DNA of 64,000 bases from Campylorhamphus procurvoides (GCA_013396655.1 WBMV01004766.1:186001-250000); one strand, 5' to 3'. Counted from the stretch's first letter, positions 11,531-25,409 are shown. The notes: generated from the sequence alone by a model not told the origin. Numbers and translations: made by a program.

Positions 11531-14500
11531 TGATACTATCAAACCATTCAAAAAACCTGGGGTGAGAATGAACTGTGGAGCAGCTCACAGGGTTCCAGAG
11601 CTGGCACAAATTAACATCTTTACTAATACCTTTGAGTGCACAAGATCTCACAGCCTCACAGGTCAGGTGTCTTTGCCAATCTGCAGAGAGGGAAGGAGAG
11701 GTGATAAGAGTAAACAAGGAAGACCGTACATGTCCTTACTCTCCTTCTCAGATGATGGGGATTAGTGGGAAAGTTATGAAAGAAAATTCTGGTAAAGGCA
11801 GCAGCACCAGGAAAAAGGATGTGCTCTCCCAAACTTATTAGAATATTGTATCGTTTTGTCCATCCCATATTTTCTGCCATTTAATAACATATAGGAAAAA
11901 CCTAGTGAGGACAGGGCTGAGCTGGAGTGGGTGCAGGTTTGACAGGTGGATGCTGACAGAGCAGGTCCAGCTGTCTCCAGGGCAGGGGGGAGAATAAAGT
12001 TATGCATGAGTAAGCTACAGGACCATTCATGCTCCTGGAGTACCACCTATTGATCCTGCCCACCCAGTCACATTACCAGCTCACACCTTTTCTCCCAGGT
12101 GTTAGATAATAACAAGTCACAGTTTCTGGAATCTCAGAGTGGAGCACAATCCCAGATGTTCATTAGAACTGAATAAATACTCAATTATTTTTAATTATGT
12201 TGGAAAATGGAGTAATTCAGAAAGAGGCTGAATACTGCACATAATAATTGCCAGAGGGCTCTTTCTTCTCTCCTTGTCCCAGGAAGATGGACCTGGTGTT
12301 TCTGCTAGTAAAACTGAGCCCATATGAAATCTGGAATGAGAAAAGTGCGGTAAGGCTTTAGAAATTTTACTGTCTCTCTGGTGCATTTGATCAAATCAAT
12401 GCAACCTGTATTAAAACCGAGAAGTTTTTCCCATACAGAACTTCCTAAAACATCAGAGACAGCAATTCAACAACTTGAAATGAATTCTTCCCTTTCCACA
12501 ACAAAACATGGGAAAGACATACAGGGGAGGTGGGAACTCAAGAGCCTTTACCAATATCAGAGTTGCAGAATCTTTCAAGACCGTGAAGTTCTTGGGAGCT
12601 GAGTTCACATGAAGGAGAGTTGGTAGATTATATGTAGGGTATTCGTAGTTAGGGTAACTTCTTGGCAGAATAATTTCCTTTGGGAAGGAGGATCAAGGTG
12701 TAAAAGAGGTGGATAAAAGTCTGCCCCAGTCTTCAGAAGATGTGGAAGCTAAAGGGCAGATTACAAAAGGCTTCTAAAGAAGTAGTATATATAATCTCAG
12801 AGGTCTGAGAAGTGGAAATGCTATTTCAGAGTCTGTAAGTATAGGCAAGCCAAATAAAAACCCTTTGGTTAGAAACCCTGTGTCACACTGAAATATCTAC
12901 AGGAATATCAGAGTTCTACTGAAAGAAAAGAAAAAAAGAAAAAAGAAAAGACAAAATACACATTTGCTGTGGCTAAAAACACTTTTGTCTTCCATGAAGG
13001 AAAGGAATATGGTGTAAGAATGCAAGAGAGGCTTCACTGCATATTCAAACTTCAAATCTCCCCAAAAAATTTGAAACAGTCTGATGTATTTTTTCTTCAT
13101 TGCTCAAGACCATCTTGGCTCATTTTTCTGGGTGTTAATTATTCTCTTTCTTCAGAATGTAGTGCACTGATGAGATCAACCTCCTGATAACCCTACGAGC
13201 AGTACACCCTGCTCTCCCCTGATGCCTCAAGTGTCACCAAAGCTTTGTCTAAATAACCCAAAATTAGGAGAGAAGATGTACAGCAACATCTTTTTTTTTT
13301 TTTTTAACTCTGAAGCATCAGAAAATAGGAAAATATTGAAATAATTCTTTTGGGATTCTCGAGCCTAAGTGAAATGCCAAATTTGGTCCAGTTTGACTTG
13401 CCTCATATCCTTAAGTTGCTGCAGTGCCTTCAGTGATAGCTGAGCACAGTGTGGGATAGTCACGCTCTCTGCTTCCAGCACCTCACCTTGATGCCTGAGC
13501 TGGTGTCTGAAAGCTTTACTGCATGTATGTAAGACTCCAACTCTGTAGCCAGGGTTAGGTGCCTCGAGTTAAAGCAAACCCCTTTTGTTCCTCAGAGTGC
13601 TGTAGGTGCTCTTGCGTCAAGCACTTCTCTCAGGTGTTGTAAGGAGTTTCTTTCTGTGTGGGTTTGATCCTGCAGTCAGGAGAATTTCTTTCATTTCCTT
13701 TCTATTCAGCTATTACCAGGCAAGAAGAAATACTTGACACAGACCGAAAGCTTTTTATTTGCATTCCTGTGTAACCTTCTCTTTTATCAATTTGTCATTT
13801 TGCTGATATGCCTCTCATGCACCAAGGCATTTATTAGAGTCATTATCAGCAAGCTCTCAGATTACTTTGTTGTCATGACAAACTGAGTTGTGCTATGCCC
13901 AGCTTGATGGATGGGCTGGATATTTTTATACTCTTTCAGAAGACAGCGTCTAGTATTTTTGACACCCATAGTCCTTCCTTGGTATGTAAAATCAAGGCCA
14001 AGCATGAATGCATTGTAAGAAACAGTAACTTCATTGGCATTAAAGAAAAGAACTGAGCTCCCAGAACTGAAGTGTGAGCTGCTGAATATAGATCTAAATC
14101 TGGGTTTTTTAAGTATCTCATCAGCCTCAGCTTGTGGCAGGATAAATTACCTCTAAATTTATCCACCCAATAGCTTGATATTCACTGACCCAATAGCAAA
14201 GTAAGGTACATCTCCACAGGTGTCTAAGACTATAGAGAGAATCCAAATGGCTACTTAAACTTCACACAAGGCTTAGCTTCATCCTGATGAAAGTGAGATC
14301 AACAACACCCAAGCAAGTCACCCTAAACTCCCTTTAGACTCGATGAAGATTTAATTAGCATTCATAATAGCAGGCAGCAAGGAATCCATGCCATCCTCAA
14401 TTGAAAACCTATTTTTACTGCTTTGGATGAATCTCATCCCAAACTCCACATTGATGATTCAGCTATCCTGAGCCTGGTATGGAGGGATATAAGAGCCAGA

Positions 14501-16189
14501 TATGCAAGGGCCAAAGATCTCTCCATTTCATTCTCCTTTTCATTCACCTGCCTATGCCAGCAAGGAGCAACCCTGAGTAGCTGGCTCAGCCTCCTGCTCT
14601 GCAGAGAGAGCAATCCAGAAAGAAATGAGAAGTTGTCTTTGTTCCTCCATAAAGAATACCCTAAGTTCTTTTATACACTATGGGAAACTTTTAATTCTGC
14701 TTCTTACTCCCAACTAATTATTTTTTTAGCTCAGAGGAAAAATTCTCTAAGTAGTTCTGGTTTTCTTATCTTTGTGACAAACACTCTGCTGGGAATATCT
14801 GGACAGGAGTGGTGACTCTACATTTTTTCCACATTATCTTAGTCTTTCTGAAGTCCTTTTTTATACCTCAGCAAAGTTGTGAACCAATGGGTATGTACTG
14901 AATTTATGTCTTTACCAGCATTTCATTGGTTTAGGAGCTATTTTGATCATAAGCCTATGCATTTAAATTACAAAGCTGTTGGGCCAAATTCTATAAAAGA
15001 CAGGTGATAAAATAAATTTTGTGCTTCAGGGTCATTATTGTTGCCTATAAAGTTACAGCCAGCATTGGACAGACATCAGGATCTACTATCAATTTCCACC
15101 CAAGGTCTTGTAATGCTGCTCTGCAGATGCTGTAAGAAGCAGTCAGGGTAATACGAGCTGACCAGCAGCTGTCACTGCACCATGTTTCCATTTTCCAGAC
15201 ATGATTCTGTCATGCTGAACCAAGAACACCCCTTCTGATATACCCAGGAGTTTGTCGACATTTGCGTTTGCTGGATTCATACACAGAATGCAAGTCTGGA
15301 AGAACACAGCAAGGCATTGTGAAGAAAAGTGATAGAAGCAAAAACCTGTCCTAAAAAGTTTGTGTCTGCCAGCTACATAATAGGAGCTCTCATGAATAAG
15401 GACTAACCTTAAAAGTCATGGTGCCTTACCTGTGTCCACAATCCTTCACCATTTCTCACACATCTGTCTTCATTTTAAGAGTACGGTTTCAGAGGAACTG
15501 CTTTCCAAGCTATAATAATATTTAATTCAAAATAAAATATTCAGATTCTGTGATCAAAAACTGGCAAGTCTATGCTCATACTTAAGCCAAAAAGCTATTA
15601 TAATAAATGTAGAGTATCTCATCTCCCTCTTGTTTCTTCTATTTGTCTCACCTGTGCTTTGAGACAAGGTTCTGATGTTTAACATGTGTGATACATAGCA
15701 AATAAACCTAATGAGCACAGAAAATATTGAAAAGCTATCACCCAATGACAGCATCTGTTACATTATTTGATATGAAATATGAACACTTTCCCCAATGCAC
15801 TGAGAATTATCCAACTTTCACCTGTTCTCTTTATTTTTATATGTTAACCATTCATATAAGTTTTGCATGATTTTTTTTTCCATGTGATAGGCAAATTCTA
15901 GACTTAAACCTGAAAGATACTGTGCTTCTAAAATATAGCTTCAAAATAAACAAATGTGCCTTCTCTGGGTTTGGTTTGTTGTTGTTGTTGTTTTGTGGGG
16001 GTTTTTTTCCAGAATCATGAATATCTGCAAACATAAAAATGACATTACAAATGATCAGTGAAGAATGGAGCTATATACACATATTTTATAATTTTTTGGA
16101 CAGAATACCAAAGAAAATAATCCTCCTGGTACATAACCCCAGGTGATTCAGCTCTCCTTTAAATTGTGACAAACTGCACACGAAGTTAT
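11531..16189. other. Non-coding unique sequence, repeat-poor
   Basis: No gene or transposon relic could be assigned. Visible simple features are a T15 run at 13291-13305 and a G/T-rich tract at 15968-16009 with four TTG units. A 130-codon open frame at 14423-14815 has no known domain. Several short frames overlap between 11.4 and 12.0 kb on both strands, as expected for chance frames. Confidence 0.5.
15968..16009. repeat. (TTG)n / G-T-rich tract
   Basis: GTTTGGTTTGTTGTTGTTG, then a G5 block and a T7 block, form a 42-base low-complexity tract with G and T only on the plus strand. It looks like a degenerate microsatellite. Confidence 0.7.
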
Positions 16190-16199
16190 TTGGTAGGTT

Positions 16200-16480
16200 G
16201 TTTTTTTTACATATATTATTAAGTATAAACTATTTGGGTAGCACAATGTCTGATAAGCATCAGCTCATTGATTTATTCTTGCAGATAAACTTTAGTGCAG
16301 CTAATGGATTAGACATTACTGAAATATGGAGGAACTCAGCATTTGCTGATGAGCTGAGTCCATTAATCCTAAACAAATTACAGTGTATCAAATGCAGAGA
16401 GATAATTAACCATGGCATATTTATAGTGTATTAAAAGCTCATAGTGACACTCCATGCTGACTATTAATAAATACATTTTT
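16200..16480. promoter_or_regulatory. Candidate conserved non-coding element with K50-type homeodomain sites
   Basis: GGATTA (16306-16311) and TAATCC (16364-16369) are two opposed bicoid/Otx/Pitx-type sites. Between them lies an inverted repeat, ACTCAGC (16334-16340) and GCTGAGT (16353-16359), and TAATGGA (16302-16308) pairs with TCCATTA (16359-16365). ATGAGCTGA is repeated in inverted form on the left (TCAGCTCAT near 16260). No repeat family or coding frame explains the segment. The symmetry is seen directly; the enhancer reading is inference. Confidence 0.25.
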
Positions 16481-16489
16481 AATTTAAGT

Positions 16490-19400
16490 TGAAGAAGTTG
16501 TGGGGGTCAAATGACTATAAAGGAAATATTGTAAACTTTTTTATTATTAAATTACCAGATAATATTATTTACCATTTGAGCACCAAGGGACTCTGACATG
16601 ATTCACAATACTGGGTAATAGATGAGTATGTAGAATGCAGTCTCAGTCCTAATGAGTTTACCAATTAATACAACAAAACATGAAAACATTAATTTTCAGT
16701 CCTCAGTAGATACAGGAATTCATGTTAACGTGAACAAGATGCTTCAATTAATCTAAATTAGAGCCCAGTTTCAGCAAGAAAACGTAGTATTCATCACTAG
16801 AATTTTTTCTGCTGTCAATAGCGATAATACGTGGCAGTTTTGTGTCCCAAAGTGCTTTACAAATGTTAGGTAATAAGCCTTCTAAGGTCATAAAATTACT
16901 TTGAGGCAGGTGAATATTCATTTTACTCATTACTTCAGAAAATTTTTTAAAAAATCAGTTTGTGGAAGAGAAAATCATTACAAGAAATCACACAAAAAAA
17001 AAAGGTAACTATTAACCTTACATTAACTATCATCTCATGGTTCACAACACCAGGACACAAACATATTATAGTGAGATTTGAATATGCACCCCATCAGCTC
17101 CCCTTTAATAAGAGCTTTATGAGAAGGAGCTTGTTTGTCAAAAGGCTTTTCTGATTTAGTTTGGTTGTGGTTCTGCTTTTTTTCTGCTATGTCACTTGTT
17201 CCAATAAGATATATTATCTCTCCTTATAAAATTAATATCACTTATTCAGTGGCATTACAAGAGGGGTTGCTCTTGGCTTGTCCCTCTTAGAGCAGTCCCT
17301 CATTAGCAAAATAAAGTGGCAATATGTGCAGAGTGAGGTAAGGCACTAAAACTGGGAGCAGTGTATAAATCATTCTATTAGGTCTGTTTTTCAACATACT
17401 GAGGAAAAAGAAATAATAAATAAATTCAAAAAAGAGAAAAAATATAAAAGACCAAATAAATTTTCTATTAATTACAAGCTGTATGATTCAGAGGCATATC
17501 AGTCATTTTTACACTTCCTTTTGGAATGATCCTCTCTGCACTCTTGGCATGCCCTGACATCACCTAACAAAGCTTCCACTGCAGGAAAATCCTGCTCTTT
17601 TTCAGTTTTGTTTGAGACCTTTTGCAGCTTGCAAAGTTATGTATCCATTGCACTCTTTGATTTGTAGTTTGGTATTTAGCAACAAAGTTCTGGTTTGCTA
17701 AGAATGTTTTTTAAAAGCCATTAAACATATCCTAGATCCTCAGTTGCCCTGGAGTGGAGCAGTTTTAGTGGTTTTAAGATGAACTTCAACTACCAGACAA
17801 GAGTAATACATCACTAACACAGGCAGAATTTTCTTAACCTTTGTATCATGAAATTAATGAAATTTATATGAATGAAATTCAGCTGGCCAGGTTCTGGAGG
17901 AGGATTTGTTTCACCTTTTCTTTCAAGTCATTAAAAGTTTACCCATCAATAAATCTAATAGAGAAATCTCCCATAAAATTGTGGTCTATTTGTTCAGATT
18001 AATAGGTTTTGAAGACCTCCAGCTCCTTCCCATCCAGTAGATCCTTGAAAAATAAACTCATCCTTCCCCCTCATATTTTAAAGCCCAACACCTTTCCTTG
18101 GCATCTTGCAGTGGAACAAATATCAACACATTCCTCTCTTTGACTTTAGAAAAGGCTTCTTCTGTAAATATGGATGAGAAAACTCATTTTAAAATATCAC
18201 CAGGGATCATTTCCATTCTCTAATTGTTGTATCTGCTCATGTAGCTGGACAAAGACTCAGAAACATTTAAAGATTTCTTCGAGATCATGAATCAAGTGTT
18301 TGAGCCAACAAGTGTTGGTATTTATGTTTCTTGAATGTCTTCTTTGAAAAACACCTGCAGAGTCATTTTTCTTTTTTTTTTTTTAACCTCCTTATTCCAT
18401 AAACAACGAGCAAAAGTGTCATTGTACTGCAGCTGCAGACCTGCTTCTTGGTGCCTGTGTTTGGGGAACATTATCAGGCCTCAGAGTTTTGGAAAATGTC
18501 CCCAGATACTTTGTTTTTCAAAGCACTTTGAAGTTAGAAGGGTACCAACCTCTTTCAAAAATATTGCATTTTCTCAGTCTGATTTTATAAGGAAGTAGGA
18601 AGTCTCTTTACTTAAAAAATTTCTCAGTGAGAAATGTTGAGTTAGACTTATGAAAAGACTGAAATCAGTTGAAAATGCAAAGTCAGGCGAGTTATCAGTA
18701 GTCTGCATTGTACTGGCTAATTTAAAATAACAAATGTAGCCATAAGTTAAAAATTCCTATTAAAAAATCTATGAAGGTAAATAAATGTTTTCAATAAATT
18801 CATTTCCATGAGTTTTTCTTTTTTATTTTTTAAAGGGCATAACAAAATCTAATACGGTAAATATAGAAAAGTAATTATGTTTCATTTGGCACATAAAAAA
18901 TTAAATTGCTTTGGGTTCTTGAGTCCTTAACTTTCATTTATGCAAACTGTCTGCCACTGAAGAATGATTTTGAAAGACCACATCGATCACCTTGTGGTTT
19001 GGTCAGGAAGCTGTTTGTAAAAAAAACATGAGAAAGCAAGCAGTTAGTAAAAGCAATTTTTTAACTTTACTGAAGTCCTATATTTCACAAGGAAAATGCT
19101 TCAAGGGGTTTGACATCCTTACTTTCACTACATCCAAACAGCAAATGAAGTGTAGGAAGCCTCTTGATGGTTCAAAAAGCAAGGTGCATCTAAGGGAGAA
19201 ATGCATTTCCCTTGCTGTATGGTGGTACAAGAGAGAGTTCAGGACTGCAGTCCACAGAGATGTGCAGGTTTAACACACGTTTGCTTCCCTCAGGATGACA
19301 GAAACACGTTGCATTCACAGTGTTAATTGGAAACGTTCATGGGATCCATATCTCCATTCTCTCAAGGAAATCTACTGCTGACCTGGAAAGCCAAGCCTGA

Positions 19401-22270
19401 CTACTGAAGTGTCCAGACAGATTAACAAATAGATGTCTTGATTTAGCATAAACACAGTGGAATTACACCCAAAAGGATATAAAAGTACTAGTTGCTCTTA
19501 ACAAACTACCAAGGCTGCCAGCCTGCCATATGCTCCCCATAAAGAGCTGAATGTTCTCATTACCTTTCCTTACCAGTAATGGACAAACCATAATATCACC
19601 CCCTGGAAAGCCTTATGCCACCCTTGAAATACAGTTGCTTGTTTTGGTGCTGAATTTATGTCAATATCTTGTCCCTTCATCTGCTCATCGACTGAGGTAC
19701 CTTTAACTCACAGGCAATACTGCAGCTTGTAGGGATTAATATGCACAGGAAGATTTTTAGATACATATTGTGTACCTAATGAATTCAGACTTCACAAGCA
19801 AACTGCAAGAAGGAAGGCAGGAGCAGTAATTCAGAAAGCTGAGATGATGGGGTTTTTTCTTCTGAGAAAAATAAAATCACTAAAAAATTCAGTTCTTATA
19901 AACAAGAAAATTACTTATGAACATGTATTGGATTTAGTAAATTGATGTAACTTGGAGAAAAGTGTGAAAACATTGAGGTTTTGAAAGTGTCATTTAACTT
20001 TTTCTGAAATAAAACTTTCAGTTTTATAAATGCCGGAACAAAACCTTTCACGTCAGAAAAGCTGAAATGTTTTGCTTTGACATTTCTAGTGCAAGCCTTC
20101 TGAGTTTCCTGTTTACCACGGAATTTTTTCATTTAAAATTAATGCCTAATTTTATTTACTTATGTAATTTATAGGAGTTAAGTAAGAGGTTAAAGAAGGA
20201 TAAGTCACAAAAAGATGTAGATCATTTCAGGTTGAACAACTCAGATGAAGTAATCCATTAGTTGTTTAATGCAGTCACAGGACTATTTTATAGCCTCAGA
20301 CTTATAAAACAAGCTCTGCAGCTCATGTGGGATAATAAAGCAACCTTATCTAAGGCTTTTATTTCTGAAAAAAATAGGGGGTTCAAGATTCATTGTATCC
20401 TGGAATTTTTAAATACTGACAAGAAGAATGGAAATATCATAGACACAGATAATTTATTCCTCCTTAAGTACCTCAGTAGTATGAAAAGATAAACATGGAT
20501 ATTTTTAAGAGAGCAAAATGCTGCTGAGCATCTTTCTCAGCAGAAGTTCACCTACTGAACAGGAGGTCTGAAGGGAAGCCTGGTTAAGTAAATGACTTGT
20601 CACAACTTCCTTCTGGGGCAGTCTGGGCTGAGTTCAAGTCTCCACTCTGCCCATGTCATGGTTTATTTTTGTCCATGACCCTTACCACTCAGGAAATGGA
20701 GCCACCACATGACAAGCAGTGACAATTAGGGGACCCTCCTCAAAACCAAAGCACTGCTCTGAATCAATACAATAGTGTAGCTGCAACCTGAACGACCTTT
20801 TATTTCATTGCTGTTCTCTGGCTTGATTGATCCAAGGCCATTGACAGCACTGGCTGGCAGAGGTGGGGTTACTACAGTCACCAGTCTGCCTTAATGGGCT
20901 GGGATGCATTGCTGTCCTGATACAGTTCTCTCATTGCCTGCTTTTTTCTTTGAGTATTAGAAGATTCCTTTTTCTTTGCAAATTGTTTTATAACTTGAAT
21001 TCTGTATAACAAGTATATCCCATTAGAGTATCTCCTTATTCTCCCCATAATGCAAAATATAGCTATACAAATCTATTCCAATACCATTGGAATCATTGAT
21101 CCAAGAAGTTCAGTCAGACTTTTCTTTTTTCTCAAGCAGATATGCTCAATGTAATGAAATATCTTGTTCTGTAATAACCAGCTGTTATCTTAGCCATCCT
21201 CCCAGTAGAGGTTGTTTCTAATACCAACAAGGGATTTTCCACCAGCTTAATTATTTGATCTCATGGTTCTGAAAGTGTTTGGAAGAAAAGCAGAGGGAAA
21301 AGTAAGCTGGTGTGTTTACTTTAATGGAAGAAGGAATGTTTTGGAAAACTACTAAGCTCTGGTGATTTTCTAATTCATTTAATTTTCTGGCTGATAGGGC
21401 CTCCTTAATTTGACCATCTGTTTATTAGTGTTTGAATATGGATGAAGATGGGAAGGATATGCCTTTTCACACAAGGAAATGGAGGGGTGCAGAACCTCTG
21501 ATGGAAACTTAAGTCACATCCTGAAAAATAAACAAGGCCCAAACCCAAAAGCAAAAAACTCAATGATATTTATTTTTGTTTATTGTCTTTTCTGCAAGCT
21601 CTAGACCCTGTACAACCATGCATTATGTCCATGTTTCACCACACAAAAAAACCAAAACAGTTTCTTCTCTGGAATTGAAACGTGCTTTCCTGTTTTAGGT
21701 CTTTTGCTCCAAAGAGCTTTGCCGTCAGAACCTGATGAGTTGTCTTTTGCATGCCTTGACTCAGCACAAAGACTGCAGGAAACTCCCCTGAAGGTAACCC
21801 TGCAGGGTGTGAGATCTGCTTGAGTTTCCTCCTGTTGGTCAAGATCAGCTTCTCACCCAGGCAGGATAACGTGTCCCTTCTCTTAAACTGTATCAGTTTG
21901 GGTCAAGGTAATTATCAGCAAGTGCCCATATCAATCTGTAAAAACGCTTAAGAGAGAGCAGGTAGCCTTTATTACCTACACCTGGTACATGAATCTTAAG
22001 AGCTTCCTTCTCCATTGATTACAGATGGAGCCTAGAAAACCTTACAACAGATACCTAATTCAAAATTTGGCTAAATTTAGGAGGAAAAGCTTACACACAT
22101 CTACCATCAGCCACATCAGTTGTACTTAAACCAATGTTAAATTTGGTTGAGATATATTTATCATAGCCTGCCTTTTATTCTTTTGCCATATTTCATATCA
22201 TACCTCATCAACTAAATAGCAAACATGAGTCTGCAAAGCCTCGAGTAAACAAGTCCTGCCAGCACATAAT
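16490..22270. other. Non-coding unique sequence, repeat-poor
   Basis: No gene, RNA or transposon relic is recognised. The longest frames (about 90 codons at 18.3 and 19.0 kb) have no known domain. A TGTCATGGTTT at 20.65 kb resembles an LTR edge but is not followed by LTR sequence. Confidence 0.5.
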
Positions 22271-22278
22271 GTCAGACA

Positions 22279-22307
22279 TTGATTCAAAATTCAGTATTTT
22301 GAATCAA
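22279..22307. repeat. Perfect 12-bp inverted repeat, 5-nt loop
   Basis: TTGATTCAAAAT (22279-22290) and ATTTTGAATCAA (22296-22307) are exact reverse complements separated by TCAGT. The hairpin is AT-rich, with only two G-C pairs. It is not flanked by T-runs or other RNA-gene signals, so it could be a chance or replication-slippage palindrome, or a transcription-factor half-site pair. Confidence 0.85.
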
Positions 22308-24390
22308 AGCACCATGAAATATAAAGAAGTACCCTTTCTAGGCTGAGAAGAATACAACGGGTTTCCTCTTTTTCCCACTCTCAGTGTCTCATTTTTTTCC
22401 TGCCCCAGTGTCTTCCTCTTTTTTCCAGCTCAAGCAAGAAGGAAACCCATAATAAAAAACATAACTAGTGAGAAAGGTTCTAGTTCAGTCTTTCAATAGG
22501 GGCCATGAGCACAAAAATTATCTTATTTTAACATACAGCACAATTTCATGTGATATAGCAACAAGGACTTGCTGGAGATCAGACAATATTACTTTAACCT
22601 TACATTTGTATAATGAATTTAAAACAATTAGAGATTAACAAGATTCTAAGACACCACTAGAAACTTCCAAGCTTTAATTTTATTCATTAGGTTGTTTTGT
22701 AGGGACCAGGGAAGGTGTTTTTTATAAAAACAAGTTCCCAAGACAAAGTAAATGAGCTATTCTTCCCATTTCCTTTCTGCACTCTTCCTTATGTGCTTGC
22801 ATTGTATGTCTACAATGGCTGTCAAACAGCAGTTGCTCACCAATTGCAAATATTCCGAGATGAGTTTTGAGGGCAATAAATCTTTCATGCCATGGAAACA
22901 GGTTTTTCAGTATTAGCCACCTGCTCCACATAAAAGAAAAACCTGCTACTGCTCTGCAGCAGGAAGAGCATGAATTCCATGCAAACAAACCCATTTGATT
23001 TCCCAGTAAAAATACAAACAAGAGTGTAATTCTGTTTGGTTTCACAGGTTGTATCTGCACATTTATTGGGTCTCCAGTTACAGCATACGGAGCATCAACC
23101 TGTCACAGAACTTCATCCAATCCTGGAGATTTCGGGTTGTATTCCCAAACCTCTGCACAGAGTTCACCAATATAGGCAGGAATGGAATGTGCCAAGCAAT
23201 CCATAATGTCCAAAAAATGCAAAATATCACAATATCCAAATTACAGTCTGATATCCAAAGGTAGCATGTGCACAAACTGTGGCTCATCTGGTGAGCATCT
23301 AGTTTGATGATCAACTCGTAGAAGTTCAGACTCATTTGAGTTCGAAGAGGCAAAAAGCGCCCCAAAATGTGTCCTGGAAACAATTGGCTTTTGCATTAAA
23401 GTGATTTTCTGATGAATGAGAAACAATATAATACTCTAATGCTTTTAGTTTTATTCCTGTCTCTAAGGAGCTAGAGGCAAAGGTTACAAAATTAACTGGA
23501 TAACCAAATTGCAGAAAGAGATAGTCATATTTTTCTCATTTTAATGAAAATAAAAGGCTTGATAGGAACTATTCTTTGGAAAAATAAATAAAGCAAATAT
23601 TAACCTAAGACACAGGCAAAGCAGATATATTAGATTAATAGTTTAGCTACTTTAATGAATTTAGAATTAGTCATTACCTAAGAAAATTCTTTCAGTGGCA
23701 TGAAAAGTTGGAATAGATGAAATAATTTTGTTTCCACATTTTCTGTAGTTTTACTAATAATTATGAAAGCTCTGTAAAGGTAAAGATAGGACACACTTCT
23801 ACAAAGGATTTTTTTTTTCATTACTTGAACAGCGTTTATTAATTTGCTTCAATTCTCAACATTATGAGCACATGGATCCTCCATAAATAAAGGAAAAAGT
23901 GCTTAGTTCTAATCTCACATGCATTGAACTGCTCACTGCTTACCCCAGTCTTAATACTACAAGAACAAAGCTTATTTATATTTTCTTAGATACAGCTAGT
24001 CCTGGGAGCTTAAATAAAAATGAGAGAAGCAAGTGAAAAAGTAAAAGGACAGGAAGACTTAAAAGCTTTATTTAGAGCTTATTTAATATTGAAAATTCAG
24101 AATATGAAGTATCAAACCAGCTGCAGTCATTTATTATAGCTCCAGCTTTTTACTATTCCAGGAACTCTCCACTTCCTCTCTACCTTTTGGGAAATTTTTG
24201 CCATCCTGAAGAGAATTTCCATTTCCATATTGTCTATTTGCAACATCTGATATTGGTTTTAGAACATATGAAAAGATGGCAACTCCTGCATGTCAGATAT
24301 CAAGAGAAACTGCTGAATCCATTGAGGTGGACTTTTCCCACTATGGCACATAAATGTTTATGCAGACGGATACAGAATGGAGCATGATAC
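22308..24390. other. Non-coding unique sequence
   Basis: There is no supported gene. Overlapping frames at 22.7-23.4 kb on both strands show no family resemblance. The part at 24187-24387 (66-codon frame) directly abuts an LTR relic but does not resemble retroviral protein. Confidence 0.5.
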
Positions 24391-24440
24391 AAGTTACTAT
24401 GAAGAAAATTAACTTTGTCCCAGCCAAAACCAGTGCAGTT
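24391..24440 (-). mobile_element. ERVL-type LTR 5' edge fragment, antisense
   Basis: CTATGAAGAAAATTAACTTT followed by GTCCCAGCCAAAACCAGTGC is the reverse complement of the conserved first 40-50 bases of a common avian ERVL-type LTR (sense: TTTTGGCTGGGACAAAGTTA, then ATTTTCTTC). The remainder of the LTR is not visible on the left, so this is a small relic. The same LTR edge is found in sense at 55.39-55.43 kb, which gives an internal check on the assignment. Confidence 0.7.
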
Positions 24441-25409
24441 ATATAAAAGAAATTTGGAATGGCAAGGGTAATTTTTATAATAACAAGAAAATGCTCAGTA
24501 TCTGTGGTCATTACTTCTCTCTTTGTGCCTCCTAATTATCATTTCTTTGTTCTGTCACTTGCAGACTGTGAACAAGAGTCTGAATTCTGTGGATAATGAC
24601 AGCTCTATATCTGCTCTCTGGAATTATGTGTGGATGCATTCAGCAGCTAGGCATTAGTCTTTCTTACATTTGCAACGTGCTAATAGTTAGTCAAATGCTC
24701 TCCCTTTCAATTATGCTGATAAATGTATAGGATAAAATACTACACAAAATTATCTGCCCTGCCACTGAGATGATGATTTTGGAGCACAGGGCTGTCTAGA
24801 GGATGGAGCACTCTCAAGGTTGTAAGATACTTGTGTTAATCTTTCAGTGTTTCCACTGCATCCTGAGTCTCCTTAGGTAAGAGTACCCCATCTTTTATTT
24901 TTGCAGCAACTATATGAAAAATGAGATATCAACGTTCTTCCTACTTCAGGGATTTGGAGAACTGTACAAATTCCTGAGTGAATGAGATATCCTGATTGCT
25001 GAGGACTCATCAGCCAGAGGATACTACCCAGAGCAAGGTCATTGCCATCTGTCTTGCTCTTAGGCCTATTTATAACCTGTGTTGGACATCAAAAGAATGA
25101 GCCTTCATGAGCATGTGAAGGTAAAAGTGCTTTCCTTCTTTCACTCAAACCCTGGGTGACTCATTCTGCTGTGTAAATTACTCATTGTGAGAATTCTTTA
25201 ATCTTGAGCACTTGCCCTAGTTTTTTTGTTTCTAAAACCAGCTCTACATTGACATGAAGAGACTTTTTCATCCAAATTCCTCTTCTGTGGGCAAAGTTTG
25301 CATGCCCAACATGCAGCAGAAGTAGGGCAACAATGAATAGCCTATTTTTCCCAGTACATCAGTATTTTTAGCATGAAGAGACACAACATCATGACGACAT
25401 GCATTGCTT

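Noticed and set aside
14423..14815. 130-codon plus-strand open frame
   Set aside because: No domain, signal or compositional hint of a gene, no convincing splice sites matched to it, and this length is expected by chance over 64 kb in six frames.
20640..20960. Possible LTR edge (TGTCATGGTTT) and slightly GC-richer sequence
   Set aside because: The bases after the edge do not follow any LTR family I know, and no second edge or target duplication is visible.
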